A DNA stretch of 64,000 nucleotides from Asterias amurensis (taxonomy: Eukaryota; Echinodermata; Asteroidea; Forcipulatida; Asteriidae): NCBI RefSeq assembly GCF_032118995.1, contig NC_092650.1:25537001-25601000 (forward strand). The letters run 5' to 3'. The stretch's first letter is position 1. The number at the start of each line of letters is the position of its first letter. Of this stretch, positions 34,301-64,000 are shown piece by piece. The notes under the pieces were generated by a model. The model had not been told where the DNA came from. It was given only the letters and a program-made list of their open reading frames with translations, and did not search any database. Position numbers and translations under genes: made by a program.

Positions 34301-35845
34301 CAGACAGAAAGACTAGGCTTGTACAGGGTCTGGCCTCTACAAAAAGAAGAATATATAGGCCTAAATAATAAGTTACAATCATGAGTTTTTGAGAATAGAT
34401 AAATAAGCAGTATTCAATATGAAGTTTACTTATTGAATAATTTAATTTAATAATTATTCATAACCTGACAAGTCAAGAAATAACCTGACAAGTCAAGAAA
34501 TTACTTTCAAAAGAAAAATAATCATCTACATCTACATCTTTCAACAATTTTATTAATATTGAATCATTTTGGCAATTTAAATAAAAGTTCATTGCCTTGG
34601 AAGAAAGACATTTCTGCTGTTAATATTTATTGACTCAAACTGACATTCTGCTATGATTTTATTATATTTTTATCTGCAGGAAATTTGTATACTGTATCTA
34701 GCCACTGAGTACAATGGAGACGAAATGTCTCCGATTAACGTCATTGGTATGATCGTTTGTTTAGCTGGTATTGCTCTGCATGTCGTCCTCAAAGCTGTTG
34801 CATCAAAAGGTAAGATAGAATGAGCATTGGTTGTTGATAAGAAGAGGGCCAACTTTCATAGAGCTGCTTAAGCACAGAAAGTAGCTAAGCATAACAAATG
34901 ATTATCAGAATAAGGTTACCAGCTAAACTACCTTGTCATATCAAATTGTGACTGGTGTCCTGCTCATTGCTGCTTAGCAGAGAATTTTCAAGCAATAGTT
35001 TCTGTTTCAGCAGCTTTGTGAGATCAGGCTCAGTCTTATAAGAATTTTTTTTTATAAGAAATAAGAAAAAAAATGTGTAATTTTGATATTCCCCAAAATT
35101 TGAATCTGAGAATGATAACTGGCAGATACGCTTCTCAAACTGTGGGCTCCAATTATGGACCAATCCGGATTGTCAGCCATTTCTAATAAACGCAACCACC
35201 TTTGAAAATTAAATTTTCTCAGATATTCAAAGTTTTATGGAATTTAATTGAATGGTTCCAAAAACCAAAGGTTGACTTTGCCTTTAAAGCCATTGGACCC
35301 TTTCGGTAAATAGTATTGTCCAAGGCCCACACTTCGTGTATCACAACTTATGTATAAAATAACAAACCTGTGAAAATTTAGGCTCAATCGGTCATCGGAG
35401 TCGGGAGAAAATAATGGGAAAACCCACCCTTGTCTCCGCACGTTTCGCCGTGTCATGACATGTACTTAAAATTAATCTATAATTCTCGATATCGAGATTT
35501 TTTGTTATTTTTTATGTTTTCTTAAAAAGTAAAGCATTTCATGGAATAATATTTCAAGAGATATCTTTCACAATTACCTTCTGTAACCCATGTAAGTTAT
35601 TTGTAAATCTGTGAATTAAAAAAACAAAATTCTGTACGGAAAGATCAATCGCATTATTTATGTTCCCTACATGTATATTCCGGTTTTTAAATGGCTGTTA
35701 AACTTTTCATTCAGACCAAGACGAGACAAGGAACGGAACTTCAGGAAACTCAGATCTGGAGCAGCTTCTGATGAATGGAGAAGCAAACGATGACGATGAA
35801 GAAGAAATATTCACTGCCAAACGAATGCATGTTACCCAATTATAG
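25381..35845 (+). CDS. SLC35C2: SLC35C2-like nucleotide-sugar transporter (eight coding exons, 390 aa)
   Basis: Coding exons: 25381-25575, 27452-27602, 29202-29338, 30427-30595, 31852-31935, 32763-32938, 34680-34809 and 35715-35845 (stop TAG). All have GT/AG borders with consistent phase. The acceptor at 25287 suggests a further 5' UTR exon. The translation tracks human SLC35C2 (365 aa) throughout: [53 protein letters not shown]. It has about ten hydrophobic segments of the drug/metabolite transporter fold and an acidic cytosolic tail ([18 protein letters not shown]). In vertebrates the protein sits in the early Golgi and promotes Notch O-fucosylation, probably by handling GDP-fucose; substrate here is inferred. 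The N terminus is about 25 residues longer than human. The introns are filled with MITEs. Confidence 0.93.
25872..26057. mobile_element. GGGCCCAATTTCAT-family foldback, partial
   Basis: Starts GGGTCCAATTTCATTAAGCC, followed by a T run, then GCTAAGCACC and GGTTACCAGCCAAAATTACA. The right inverted end is missing. Lies in SLC35C2 intron 1. Confidence 0.55.
26056..26450. mobile_element. Truncated TTAA MITE family 1 joined to a CRE-bearing foldback
   Basis: Starts TTAAAGGCAGTGGACAAATGG and runs to GTGTGACAAGGG at about 26292. From there the sequence switches to the GCGAATTCGCAG-type foldback and ends GCATTCGCAGGAAGTATGAA. A CRE octamer is at 26397-26404. In SLC35C2 intron 1. Confidence 0.65.
26487..26615 (-). 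repeat. Repeat carrying a histone-type 3' stem-loop, copy 2
   Basis: On the minus strand, 26588-26573 reads GGTTCT-TTTC-AGAACC. It is preceded by AAC and followed by ACCCCA. It fits the animal histone mRNA stem-loop with a complete 6-bp stem and 4-nt loop. The left side reads AGGATTTGAAACTTTGCATG, the inverse of the right end of copy 1, so the full repeat probably had inverted ends. In SLC35C2 intron 1. Confidence 0.7.
27069..28438. mobile_element. Three TTAA-type MITEs around SLC35C2 exon 2
   Basis: Copy a spans about 27069-27428 (left end eroded), just before the exon at 27452. Copy b (27688-28057) is a divergent reversed relative. Copy c (28054-28438) is a full family-1 element with TTAA at both ends. 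Copies b and c share a TTAA. Confidence 0.75.
28811..29138. mobile_element. Foldback MITE, AAAGGATTTGGGTAC family, copy 2
   Basis: About 90% identical to 355-723, with the same palindromic centre TTTTCGTCTCATGAGACGAA and GACCCTTTAAA end. Sits just upstream of SLC35C2 exon 3. Confidence 0.8.
29390..30152. mobile_element. Two tandem TTAA MITE family 1 copies, same orientation
   Basis: 29390-29770 and 29767-30152 are both reversed relative to the 20012 copy and share the middle TTAA. Ends are AGGCAGTGGACACTATTGGT and AATAGTGTCCA(G/C)TGTCT. Confidence 0.8.
30190..30400 (-). mobile_element. tRNA-derived SINE-A, rearranged copy
   Basis: Contains the inverse of the head (CAGGTGGGATTCAAACCCAC, CTAGAGCAGTGTC) and, further right, the tail block GATAAAGAATATTAATTTTGG in the same strand sense. 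The piece order is not that of the intact copy. Confidence 0.55.
30663..31365. mobile_element. GGGCCCAATTTCAT-family foldback split by other sequence
   Basis: The left half (AGAGCTGCTTAAGCACAAAA to about 30760) and right half (GTGACTAGTATCCTGCTTA ... TCAGCAGAAAATG, about 31300-31365) match the two halves of the copy at 34855-35030. About 530 bp, including the hairpin at 31103-31281, lies between them. Confidence 0.5.
31103..31281. repeat. Long-arm hairpin with a 22-bp tandem core
   Basis: The arms CAATTGTTGCACGCTGTGAC and GTCACAGCGTGCAACAATTG are exact. They continue inward as CCATGG-GTTTTGTACACCC and its mirror. The loop has three copies of GTGCCATTTTCCCCCTCGG. The open frames on both strands here are repeat artefacts. 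Confidence 0.8.
31640..31768. mobile_element. Deleted TTAA MITE remnant
   Basis: Both ends remain recognisable (CTATAGTGTCCACC and TTACCAATAGTGTTCAG...GCCTTTAA), with a short remnant core TTTTTATGCTAATAATTATT. Confidence 0.45.
32268..32656. mobile_element. TTAA foldback family 2 (AAGGAACACGTTGCC), copy 1
   Basis: TTAA at both ends. The left half, AAGGAACACGTTGCCTTGAA..., is mirrored by ...TTCAAGGCAACGTGTTCATT, and the centre is GGTCAAAATTTTGACTCCC. Arms pair along nearly the whole length. In an SLC35C2 intron. Confidence 0.8.
32970..33333. mobile_element. TTAA foldback family 2, copy 2
   Basis: TTAA-flanked; same arms as 32268-32656 with centre GGGAGTCAAATTTGGCC. It shares its right TTAA with the next element at 33330. 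Lies 31 bp after SLC35C2 exon 6. Confidence 0.8.
33330..33521. mobile_element. CRE-bearing foldback MITE, TTCATACTTCCT family, copy
   Basis: TTAAGCCCGGTTCATACTTC is mirrored by GAAGTATGAACCAGGGTTTA. A CRE octamer is at 33381-33388. The ends suggest a TTAA target, like its neighbour. Confidence 0.75.
33522..34679. other. SLC35C2 intron sequence without classified repeat
   Basis: AT-rich. A short tandem ATAACCTGACAAGTCAAGAA pair is at about 34461-34500. No extra exon is visible between the exons ending 32938 and starting 34680. Confidence 0.4.
34855..35030. mobile_element. GGGCCCAATTTCAT-family foldback, eroded copy
   Basis: GCCAACTTTCATAGAGCTGC and GCAGCTTTGTGAGATCAGGC form the degraded ends, with GGTTACCAGCTAAACTACCT inside. 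In the last SLC35C2 intron. Confidence 0.6.
35283..35620. mobile_element. TTAA MITE family 3 (AAAGCCATTGGACCCTTT), copy 1
   Basis: Begins TTTAAAGCCATTGGACCCTT and contains CACACTTCGTGTATCACAAC and CCACCCTTGTCTCCGCACG. The second copy is at 50220-50546 with about 90% identity. The core AATAACAAACCTGTGAAAAT is shared with family 1, so the families are related. Confidence 0.7.
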
Positions 35846-35873
35846 CACTTGTCGTTATATGTGTACGTTACAT

Positions 35874-36572
35874 TTAAAGGAACACATTGCCTTGGATCGG
35901 ACGAGTTGGTCTTTAAAAAGCATTTGAAACCATTTGTTATAAAACGAATAAAGTTAGAAAGATATTTTTAAAGCAATTTTTTTATAATGATCCACACAAG
36001 TAACAATAATATTATTACTGCAAGGAGTGGGGCGATTTTTTGAGATATAAGACTAATCCTTAAGCACCATGTAATGGTTTACAAGGTGCTATGGCCCAAT
36101 ATGCTGCCAATCCAGCCAGGAACACCGGGGCGAACCCCTTCTCTTGTCGATAAGTGCACTGGGTTCTTTTACTTGCGTTTACACAACACATGGGACCAAC
36201 GGCTTTACGTCCCATCCGAAGGACGAAGCAATGGTTATGTGTCTTGCTTAAGGAAACAAGTGTCACGGCTGGGGATTCGAACCCACACTCTGCTGATCAG
36301 AAAGACCAGAGTTTGAATTCGGTGCTCTTAACATCTCGGCCACGACACTCCCACAAAATTGCACAGTTTTCCTTTTGAGTCAACATTTGGCTCCACAAAA
36401 TGGCCTACCATGTTACTTCGTAATGTAAAAGGAAAACCATGCAATTTCGAGGCATGTTTGTGTTGATCATTCTACTTTGAAATTATCTATCTACAATTTG
36501 CTGTTCATAACAAACGACTTCAATGCTTTTTAAATACCAACTCGACCGATCCAAGTCAACGTGTTCCTTTAA
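35874..36572. mobile_element. TTAA foldback family 2, copy 3, interrupted by a SINE
   Basis: TTAA-flanked arms AAGGAACACATTGCCTTGGA / TCCAAGTCAACGTGTTCC. The left arm is broken between CCACACAAG and AAATTGCACAG by SINE-B at about 36001-36354. It lies just after the SLC35C2 stop, probably in its 3' UTR. Confidence 0.8.
36001..36354 (-). mobile_element. tRNA-derived SINE-B, copy 2
   Basis: Minus-strand head GTCGTGGCCGAGATGTTAAG with B box GTGGGTTCGAATCCCCAG (class II, Leu/Ser-like). The body ACATAACCATTGCTTCGTCC ... GAGAAGGGGTTCGCCCCGGT runs to an AT-rich tail. It is nested in a foldback MITE, so it is the younger insertion. Confidence 0.8.
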
Positions 36573-36886
36573 TTGCAGAATTTGTTAAAACAGCTCTCAC
36601 TAGTAATGTGTGGAAAATAACGCTTTTTGAAGCGCAGTTACGCCTAAATGCTGAAAAAGCCGTATTGTACATCATAACTTGCATAACTTGACAAAGAGTA
36701 AAATTTATTTCCCTCCTATTTGTACCCTAGTACATTATGTCCTAATCCCTAAAATGACTGACGCAAGTATTGATGTACGTTTATAACATTTATTGTCAAC
36801 TTCATTGCTCCATGGCTGGCACAAACTCTTGCTCACAACTGAACTCGTATAATTGATAACCACAACTCAACAGCGTGTGCCAAAGC

Positions 36887-37648
36887 TTAAAGGCAGTTGA
36901 CACTATTAGTAATTACTCTGATACTCAAATTAATTATTATCATAAAACCTTTCTTGGTAACGCGTAGTGGGGAGAGGTTGATAGTATAAAACATTGTGAG
37001 AAACGGCTCCCTCTGAAGTAACCTAGTTTTCGAGAAATAAGAAATTTTTCTGAGAATTGGATTTTGAGACCTCAGAGGTAGATTTTGAGGTCTCGAAATC
37101 AAGCATCTGAAAGCACACAACTTTGTGTGACAAGGTGTTTTTTCATTCATTATTATCTCGCAACTTCGATGACCAATTGAGCCCAAATTTTCACAGGGTA
37201 ATTTTCGCATATGTTGAGATACATACACCAAGTGAGAAGACTGGTCTTTGACAACTACCAAACGTGTCCTGTGTCTTGACTGTGGCACGCGACTTAATTG
37301 TCAAAGACTAGCCTTCACTGTTGGTGTATCTCAACATATGCATAAAATAACAAACCTGTGAAAACTTGAGCTCAATCGGTCATCGAACTTGCGAGATAAT
37401 AATGAAAGAAAAAAATACCCTTGTAACACAAAGTTGTGTGCGTTTAGATTATAAATCTAGTTCCAGATCTGAGGTCTCGAAACCAAATTTGTGGAAAATT
37501 ACTTCTTTCTCGAAAACTATGGCACTTCAGAGGGAGCCGTTTCTCACAAAGTTTTATACCATCAACCTCTCCCCATTACTCGCCACCAAGAAAGGTTTTA
37601 TTCTAATAATTATTTTGAGTAATTACCAATAGTGTCCACTGCCTTTAA
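36887..37648. mobile_element. Two TTAA MITE family 1 copies in opposite orientation
   Basis: 36887-37279 is reversed and 37292-37648 is forward (its left terminal repeat is lost). Right end GTGTCCACTGCCTTTAA at 37632-37648. Confidence 0.75.
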
Positions 37649-38153
37649 AGCGACTACACTACATTGGCAATGTATGAGCAGCAAAGATAATGAATGGAGG
37701 AATAATCAATTACTGTTTGAAGAATAATTGTAAAATTGTTTAGAAAGGATTGAACAAATGTAACATTGATTATGTGCAATGTTTTCTTCCGTTTTCCTAA
37801 ATCATATTTATTTCATAGACATATCCTGTAACTTTGTACATTTTTTAAAAAATAAATAAAGAGAAAGTACTAAGAACATTTTCTTAAATTTTTTATTTTA
37901 TTTAGTTTGTTAACCCCAGACATCCCTCCTGTTAAAATCTAGTGGTCACATTTGTCAATTAAACAATTTTTCGTTTGTAATTTAGATTGTTGAAGCCCAT
38001 TGCTAGGCATCTGAAAGCACAAACATTTGTGTAAAAGAGGGTGTTTTTTCTTTCATTATTCTCTGACTTGCCACTTCGATGAGAAATTGAGTCCAAAGGT
38101 GTCCAATGCCTTTTCTACTAGAAATTATCAATATATTCTCAGATGGGTCATGT
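37649..38153. other. Gene-free stretch between MITEs
   Basis: AT-rich. AATAAATAAA at about 37850 could be a poly(A) signal. A family-1-like fragment lies at 38007-38115. No gene. Confidence 0.4.
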
Positions 38154-38532
38154 AAAGGCAGTGGACACTATTGGTAATTGTCAAAGTCTAGCCTTCACAG
38201 TTGGTGTATCTCAACATATGCATAAAATAACTAACCTGTGAAAATTTGAGCTCAATCGGTCACTAAAGTTGCTGCGAGATACTAATGAAAGAAGATAACA
38301 TCCTTGTCACACGAAGTTGTGTGTGTTTAGATGCTTGATTTCGAGACCTCAAGTTCCAAATCTGAGGTATCGAAATCAAATTCGTGGAAAATTACTTCTT
38401 TCTCGAAAACTATGGCACTTCAGAGGGAGCCGTTTCTCACAATACTTTATACCATCAACCTCTCCTTATTACTCGTCACCAAGAAAGGTTTATGCTAATA
38501 ATTATTTTGAGTAATTACCAATAGTGTCCACA
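38154..38532. mobile_element. TTAA MITE family 1 copy
   Basis: Left end GTAAAGGCAGTGGACACTAT, right end ACCAATAGTGTCCACAG, full internal core; terminal TTAA eroded. Confidence 0.8.
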
Positions 38533-38716
38533 GTTGTTTGTAACAATTGCCCATTCATTAATGAGTAGCAAAGCTTAACTGGTGCTTATCAACGTTTGAA
38601 AAATGTAACGAGTTGAAAAATAAATCAGACACAAACAAAAATTATTCTCATTGTTTTATTTTTATCTTCAAACTTGTATAGTACGAACATTGTAAAAGTG
38701 ATTAAATTTTCATATA

Positions 38717-38927
38717 GACCGTATTGAAAAACCCCTTTTATGAAAAGTCGCCATCTTGTAGGGCAAACAATATGCGCGTCCAAACGCGTACATCATCGAA
38801 GCACACAGCACGCAACTTTGCCGGTTTGATTTCTACGGCACATGCACGCACATACGCACGCACATGCACAGATGCCATCTTGTATTTGAGCTGCGTGATG
38901 TCATATTCATTACGGTCTATATAGAAA
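38717..38927. mobile_element. MITE with AGACCGTATTGAA ends, copy 1
   Basis: AGACCGTATTGAAAAACCCC at the left and CATATTCATTACGGTCT at the right are inverted. CGCCATCTTGTAGGGCAAAC and TGATTTCTACGGCACA are shared with 40902-41105. Confidence 0.7.
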
Positions 38928-39680
38928 TAAAATTCAAGAACAAACAAGGGCTGACAAATTTAAATTTTATGGGCTTTAACAACCATGTCCCTGCTTACCA
39001 TGGAATTCTGCTTAGAGGGTTTAGCGATAATCTTGTAGTTTATAACTTGTATGAATGCTTAGCATGAAGCAGAATGTCCTTGCTTACCAGTACAGATTTG
39101 TCTGCTTCCTTAATTGCTGACGCTGACACAGTAAGCAGACCCATGCCATTAGACCCTTGTATGAGATTTTATTAGTTTTAAGAAAAGACAACATTTCTTG
39201 GCAATAGGCAACAACTATAAAAAGGTCAAAATGTGACCTCTGAGACCAATTGAGATTTAGAAACACAGAAATATACTCTCTTGATTCAGATGAGAAAATG
39301 TTGATTTTTAATGAATACCAAAGCTTGCTTTTTGAAAATTGGGTCAAATGTAGGGTTTGCATAGAGCCTAAATAAATTATTGTTGTCACATTTCAAACAA
39401 ATAATTTACTGTGAAAAAATAATCTTACAAAATGAACCTCTGGAAATCTCTTCAGAAGGTGATTGGAAAAAAAAAATAATTGCGAGTGAGACCACTTCAC
39501 ACCAAAACCAGGAACTTCCTGCCCAAACTCAAAAATTTGTTTGTTCATCAAAAAGATGAAAAATTGAGCTTTTGACAAACACTTAATAAACAGTGGGCCC
39601 AGGTAAGTATCTCTCAACTTAGAAAGTTGGAGACAGCACATCAAATTGATATCAAGGCTGATGTTACAGTTGTCTTCATT
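38928..39680. other. Gene-free stretch
   Basis: AT-rich; a weak GGGCTTTAACAACCATG / TGCTTAGCATG repeat remnant near 38970-39070. No gene seen. Confidence 0.35.
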
Positions 39681-40420
39681 TTAAAGGCAGTGGACACTAT
39701 TGGTAATTGTCAAAGACTAGGGTTGGGGTTAGGGTTGGTGTATCTCAACATATGCATAAAATAACAAACCTGTGAAAATTTGAGCTCAATCGGTCATCGA
39801 ACTTGCAAGATAATAATGAAACAAAAAAACACCCTTGTCACACGGAGTTGTGTGCGTTTAGATGGTTGATTTCGAGACCTCAAGTTCTAAATTTTAGGTC
39901 TCGAAATCAAATTCGTGGAAAATTACTTCTTTCTCAAAAACTATGGCACTTCAGAGGGAGCCGTTTCTCACAATGTTTTATACCATCAACCTCTCCCCAT
40001 TACTCATCACCAGAAGAAAGGTTTTATGGTAACAATTGTTTTAAGTAATTACCAGTAGTGTCCACTGCCTTTAAAGGCACTGGACACATTGGATAATATT
40101 GTCAAAGACCAGTATTCTGACTTGGTGTATATCAACATATGCATAAAATAACAAACCTGTGAAAATTTGGACTCAATGTGTCATCGAAGTTGCAAGAAAA
40201 TATTAAAGAAAAAACATCCTTGTTGCACAAATTTGTGTGCTTTCAGATGCCTAATAAAAACCTTCAGGTCTAAAGTCTTTTATTTCAGTGAGAAATTACC
40301 CTTTTCTCAAAACCACCACCATGTTTCTTCAGAGGGAGCCGTTTCTCACAATGTTTTATACTATCAACAACTCTCCATTGCTCACTACTAGGTAAGTTTT
40401 ATGCTAACAATTATTAAAAT
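39681..40420. mobile_element. TTAA MITE family 1 copy abutting a divergent relative
   Basis: 39681-40074 is complete with TTAA at both ends. 40071 to about 40420 begins TTAAAGGCACTGGACACATT and lacks a clear right end. The first copy has GGGTTGGGGTTAGGGTTGG at 39721-39739 in place of the usual CCTTCACAGTTGG. Confidence 0.75.
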
Positions 40421-40901
40421 GACACTTCATTATTTCCGAGAAGTGTCTGTTTTTGAAATGAGGCGCCACAAATTAAGTGCTAGCCAGGTTTTTTATAACA
40501 AAGAGAAGGGTGTAAGGGGGGGGGGAAGGGACCTGTAATCGAACGTTTTTACAATAATTTTTTTTACAATGCCTACGTATGTAATAAATTAATACATAGC
40601 TATAAAATAAGCTTACATTTATAGGCCTACAACTTCAAGAAATAATCAAAATTCAGAGTTACTCTTCCGTATGCAGCTTGAGTGAAGTTTCTATAAGTGT
40701 ATCAATTATTCAACATAGCATGGCGAACTTGCTGCTATATTAAAGCATTAAAAGAAGGAAAAATGAAAAAAAGAAGGAAAAAACAAAAAACAAAAACAAG
40801 ACTGCCTGACCAAATTACTACAAATGTTTTACTTCTAGCTACTGTCGAAAGCATGTAGTAGGTTTACAAAACCAGGAGACTAATTGGTTAGTTACTAATC
40901 A

Positions 40902-41105
40902 GAGACCGCATTGAATTGAATAACCCCTTTTTTGCTATGAAAGTCACCATCTTGTAGGGCAAACTGTCCGCTCCTCCAAAACGCGTACATCAATGAAGCA
41001 CGCAGCATACGGTTTGATTTCTACGACACAAGCACACACACACACACGCCATGTTGTAGGGCACATATTTGAACGGTGACTTCATATTCAATACGTTCTA
41101 TGGTC
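40902..41105. mobile_element. MITE with AGACCG(T/C)ATTGAA ends, copy 2
   Basis: Same orientation as 38717-38927; contains an ACACACAC run and ends ATATTCAATACGTTCTATGG. Confidence 0.65.
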
Positions 41106-41278
41106 CCTGCTGATTTCAGAACTACGTAGTCTCCTGAACTCCAAAATCTACTCTGCGGCAATAAAATAAAAAGACCTAGTTCCCAATAAACAAAATCTAC
41201 ACATCAAAGTAGATATACACATGGTGTTACCGCAAAGCGAATATACATTGATACCTCACCATGCAATGCTTCAAACCA

Positions 41279-41669
41279 TTAAAGGAACACGTTGCCTTGG
41301 ATCGGACGAGCTGGTCTTTGAAAAGCATTTGAAATCATTTGTTATGAAATGCATCTGGTTAGATAGATAATTTAAAAGTAGAATATAATGCTCCGCACAC
41401 AAACATGCCTCGAAATTGCACGGTTTTCCACTTACGTCGCAAAGAAACACGTCTGCCATTTTGTGGAGTCAAAATTATGACTCCATAAAATGGCCGATTG
41501 TGTTAGTTCGCGATGTTTAAGGAAAACTGTGCAATTTTGAGTGATACTTGTGTGGATCATTATATTCTACTTTTAGGTTATCTATCTAACCATATGCATT
41601 TCGAAACAAGCGGTTTCAAACACTTTTCAAAGACCAGCTTGTCAGATCCAAGGCAACGTGTTCCTTTAA
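41279..41669. mobile_element. TTAA foldback family 2, copy 4
   Basis: TTAA at both ends; centre GTGGAGTCAAAATTATGACTCC; arms about 85% complementary. Confidence 0.8.
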
Positions 41670-42159
41670 ATACAACATAAGTATGCGGGCAGCTGCCTTC
41701 AAATCAGAAACGTAAGACTTATGTGTTTATCAAGTAATTTTAAACCACAAAGGAAATTGCCTGAATAAATCTTTAGATAATTTCAACTTGAAGTTTAAAC
41801 TCTCAAGATTCAGATAAAATTTAAAACTTCTTATCCCAAACCCGAAAACATAAATTGCCAATAAGATGTACAATTTCAACTTTCAAATTAATTTAGCACC
41901 AACAATATTTAAAGTCGATTTTAAAGGGGAAAGTAGAAGAAAAAACTCCACTTGGCAAACTTCATAGTTTACGAATTTACACAAAATGTAAATTGAAATG
42001 AATGATACATGTAGTACTTTTTTTACAAACAATTTAAATCCAAAAATAAATTTTCTAATTTCTGTGCCAAGTAAACACTATGAGAGGAATGGGAAACGTG
42101 TTATTGCATATTAAATCTCGTACGAGACTAGAAGTTGGTTAGCAGAATTATCTGCTTAC
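41670..42159. other. Gene-free stretch
   Basis: AT-rich with no classifiable feature. Confidence 0.4.
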
Positions 42160-42548
42160 TTACAGGAACACGTTGCCTTGGATCGGTCGAGTTGGTCTTT
42201 GAAAAGCGTTTGTAACCGTTTGTTTTAAAATGCATATGAGTAGAAAGATGTTGTAAACGTAGAATACAATGATCCACACAAACATGCCTCAAAATTGCAC
42301 GGTTTCCTTTACCTCGTCGACTAACACAGTTGGCCATTTATGGGAGTCAAGTTTTTGACTCCCATAAATGGCCGACCATGTTAGTTCGCACAGTAAAAGG
42401 AAAACCACGCAATTTCGAGGCAAACTTGTGTGGATCATTGTATTCTACTTTTAAATTATCTTTCTAACCATATGCATTTCATAACAAACGGTTACAAATG
42501 CTTTTTTATAGACCAACTCGTCCGATCCAAGGCAACGTGTTCCTTTAA
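42160..42548. mobile_element. TTAA foldback family 2, copy 5
   Basis: Left end ACAGGAACACGTTGCCTTGG, right end CCAAGGCAACGTGTTCCTTTAA, centre GGGAGTCAAGTTTTTGACTCCC. Left TTAA eroded. Confidence 0.8.
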
Positions 42549-42668
42549 TAGACTACATATCAGGCATGGTTAATCGAGGTCCATGGAAAACCGTGAGTCA
42601 CTTGTTATTTTTAGCGCAAAACAAACAACCTACGTGTTTACCTACACGTAGTGAAGCTTCAGGGGACT

Positions 42669-42674
42669 TTTATT
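42669..42674 (-). other. Candidate poly(A) signal for the NYN ribonuclease gene
   Basis: AATAAA on the minus strand, about 640 bp beyond the stop codon at 43315. Position only; no transcript evidence. Confidence 0.25.
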
Positions 42675-42907
42675 CCGGCAATTCTATCACAATTTTTCTG
42701 TTTTTTTTTCCAACAACAAAACAAAAAATCAGAAATTAGTCAAAAGTAGGAAGAATATCATGCCTGACATAAAGTGTTTTGAAAGTTTGTTTGAAATATC
42801 GAGAGAACTCGGAAAACTCCCACAAAGAGATATAAACCCCAAGACGGCAACATCCAATCTCTCTCATACAAACTTTGGTTTAACGTCTATGATTACACAA
42901 ATCAAGA

Positions 42908-43079
42908 AATAGACCGATCCATTAAGCCCCGCCCCATTACGTATTGACCGATAACAACCCATATCGCCGACATGCATGCTCGTTTGCTTGGCGCGCTTGG
43001 CAGAGTTGTGCAGAATGGCATTGGAGAGGCGCACGTGGTCTTTCTGTGCCGTGGGCAAAGCCTAATGGATCGCTCTATT
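42908..43079. mobile_element. MITE with AATAGACCGATCCATTA ends, copy 1
   Basis: AATAGACCGATCCATTAAGC is mirrored by GCCTAATGGATCGCTCTATT. Interior GC-rich (GGCGCGC, CGCACGTG). Lies in the probable 3' UTR of the N4BP1-like gene. The second copy is 47778-47972. Confidence 0.75.
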
Positions 43080-43175
43080 GTGACTCAGTAACCAGACGAC
43101 AAAATAAGTAATCCATGACAGGTTTTTAAAGAGGCTGTGTTGTCATGATCCGAAACTTGCGTTAGTGGAAAAAAT

Positions 43176-43314
43176 GGCCACTTCCGAATCGGCGGCTAGA
43201 GCTAGGGCTACAGTTAGATTTTCGCGATATCGTGCATTGAAGCATAGGACGTCCCGAGCCACACCCAATAGCAGCAGCCGTAGCCGTAGCCGTAGACGTC
43301 AATTCGGATTGGCC

Positions 43315-43315
<1 letters not shown>
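43176..43315. mobile_element. MITE abutting the stop codon of the N4BP1-like gene
   Basis: Inverted ends GGCCACTTCCGAATCGG and AATTCGGATTGGCCC. The right end matches the element end at 4136. On the gene strand its first base is the G of the TAG stop codon (43317-43315). An AGCAGCAGCCGTAGCCGTAG run lies inside. Confidence 0.6.
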
Positions 43316-63831
<20,516 letters not shown>

Positions 63832-63889
63832 TGTTGGTGATCACTATTATGAGAATAAAAGCAAATTTGTTATTTAATACATGGAAATA

Positions 63890-63940
63890 ATAATATTATG
63901 CATCAGGGATAAAGAATATGAACTTAGTTGATACCTGTTA
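63890..63940 (-). mobile_element. tRNA-derived SINE-A tail fragment
   Basis: GCATCAGGGATAAAGAATATG matches the tail block of the copy at 20690-20908. It lies just upstream of the first coding exon of the N4BP1-like gene. Confidence 0.45.
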
Positions 63941-64000
63941 TTTTTGTCCACAGTGTATTTTATTGCACCAAATGTTTTACTTTGTCTGTAATTCAGTTTC

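Noticed and set aside
38724-38947. Small ORFs at 38.7-38.9 kb on both strands
   Set aside because: They lie in a two-copy MITE (38717-38927 and 40902-41105) and are not conserved between the copies.

Overview
The window is animal nuclear DNA: intron-rich genes, long AT-rich non-coding stretches, and many short inverted-repeat transposons. The protein matches are to animal families (CTCF, SLC35C2, N4BP1/KHNYN). The repeat landscape, with dense TTAA-flanked MITEs, tRNA-derived SINEs and a BEL/Pao element, fits a marine invertebrate deuterostome. I favour an echinoderm, probably a sea star; that placement is inference from memory of similar repeats, not proven here.

Three host genes are recognisable. 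(1) A plus-strand CTCF gene: coding exons from 9283 to 18224, a probable 5' UTR exon ending at 6737, and a poly(A) signal near 19270. It encodes 1121 residues with nine zinc fingers that align to human fingers 2-10, and it keeps the cohesin-binding Y-D-F motif. (2) A plus-strand SLC35C2 gene (eight coding exons, 25381-35845, 390 residues), a Golgi nucleotide-sugar transporter-like protein. (3) A minus-strand N4BP1/KHNYN-type NYN ribonuclease gene (six coding exons, 63831 down to 43315, 852 residues). A tRNA-Gln(CTG) gene lies between genes 1 and 2 at 23166-23236.

The rest is mostly repeats. One TTAA-flanked MITE family with ends AGGCAGTGGACACTATTGG occurs about twenty times. A second TTAA family, AAGGAACACGTTGCC, is a near-complete foldback with six copies. 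Several smaller foldback families, two tRNA-derived SINE families and one nested MITE pair are also present. The 12.5-kb first intron of the NYN ribonuclease gene holds a BEL/Pao LTR element (52063-62761, 5-bp target duplication, LTRs about 99% alike) that is itself interrupted by a CR1/L2-like LINE.

The most interesting items are: a CTCF that has lost the first and last fingers of the canonical eleven while keeping the DNA-recognition core and the cohesin motif; a repeat family carrying a canonical histone-mRNA-type stem-loop; MITE families that repeatedly carry a full CRE octamer; and a host stop codon whose last base lies at the edge of a MITE. All exon boundaries were read by eye from splice signals, phase and protein similarity; no transcript data were available.
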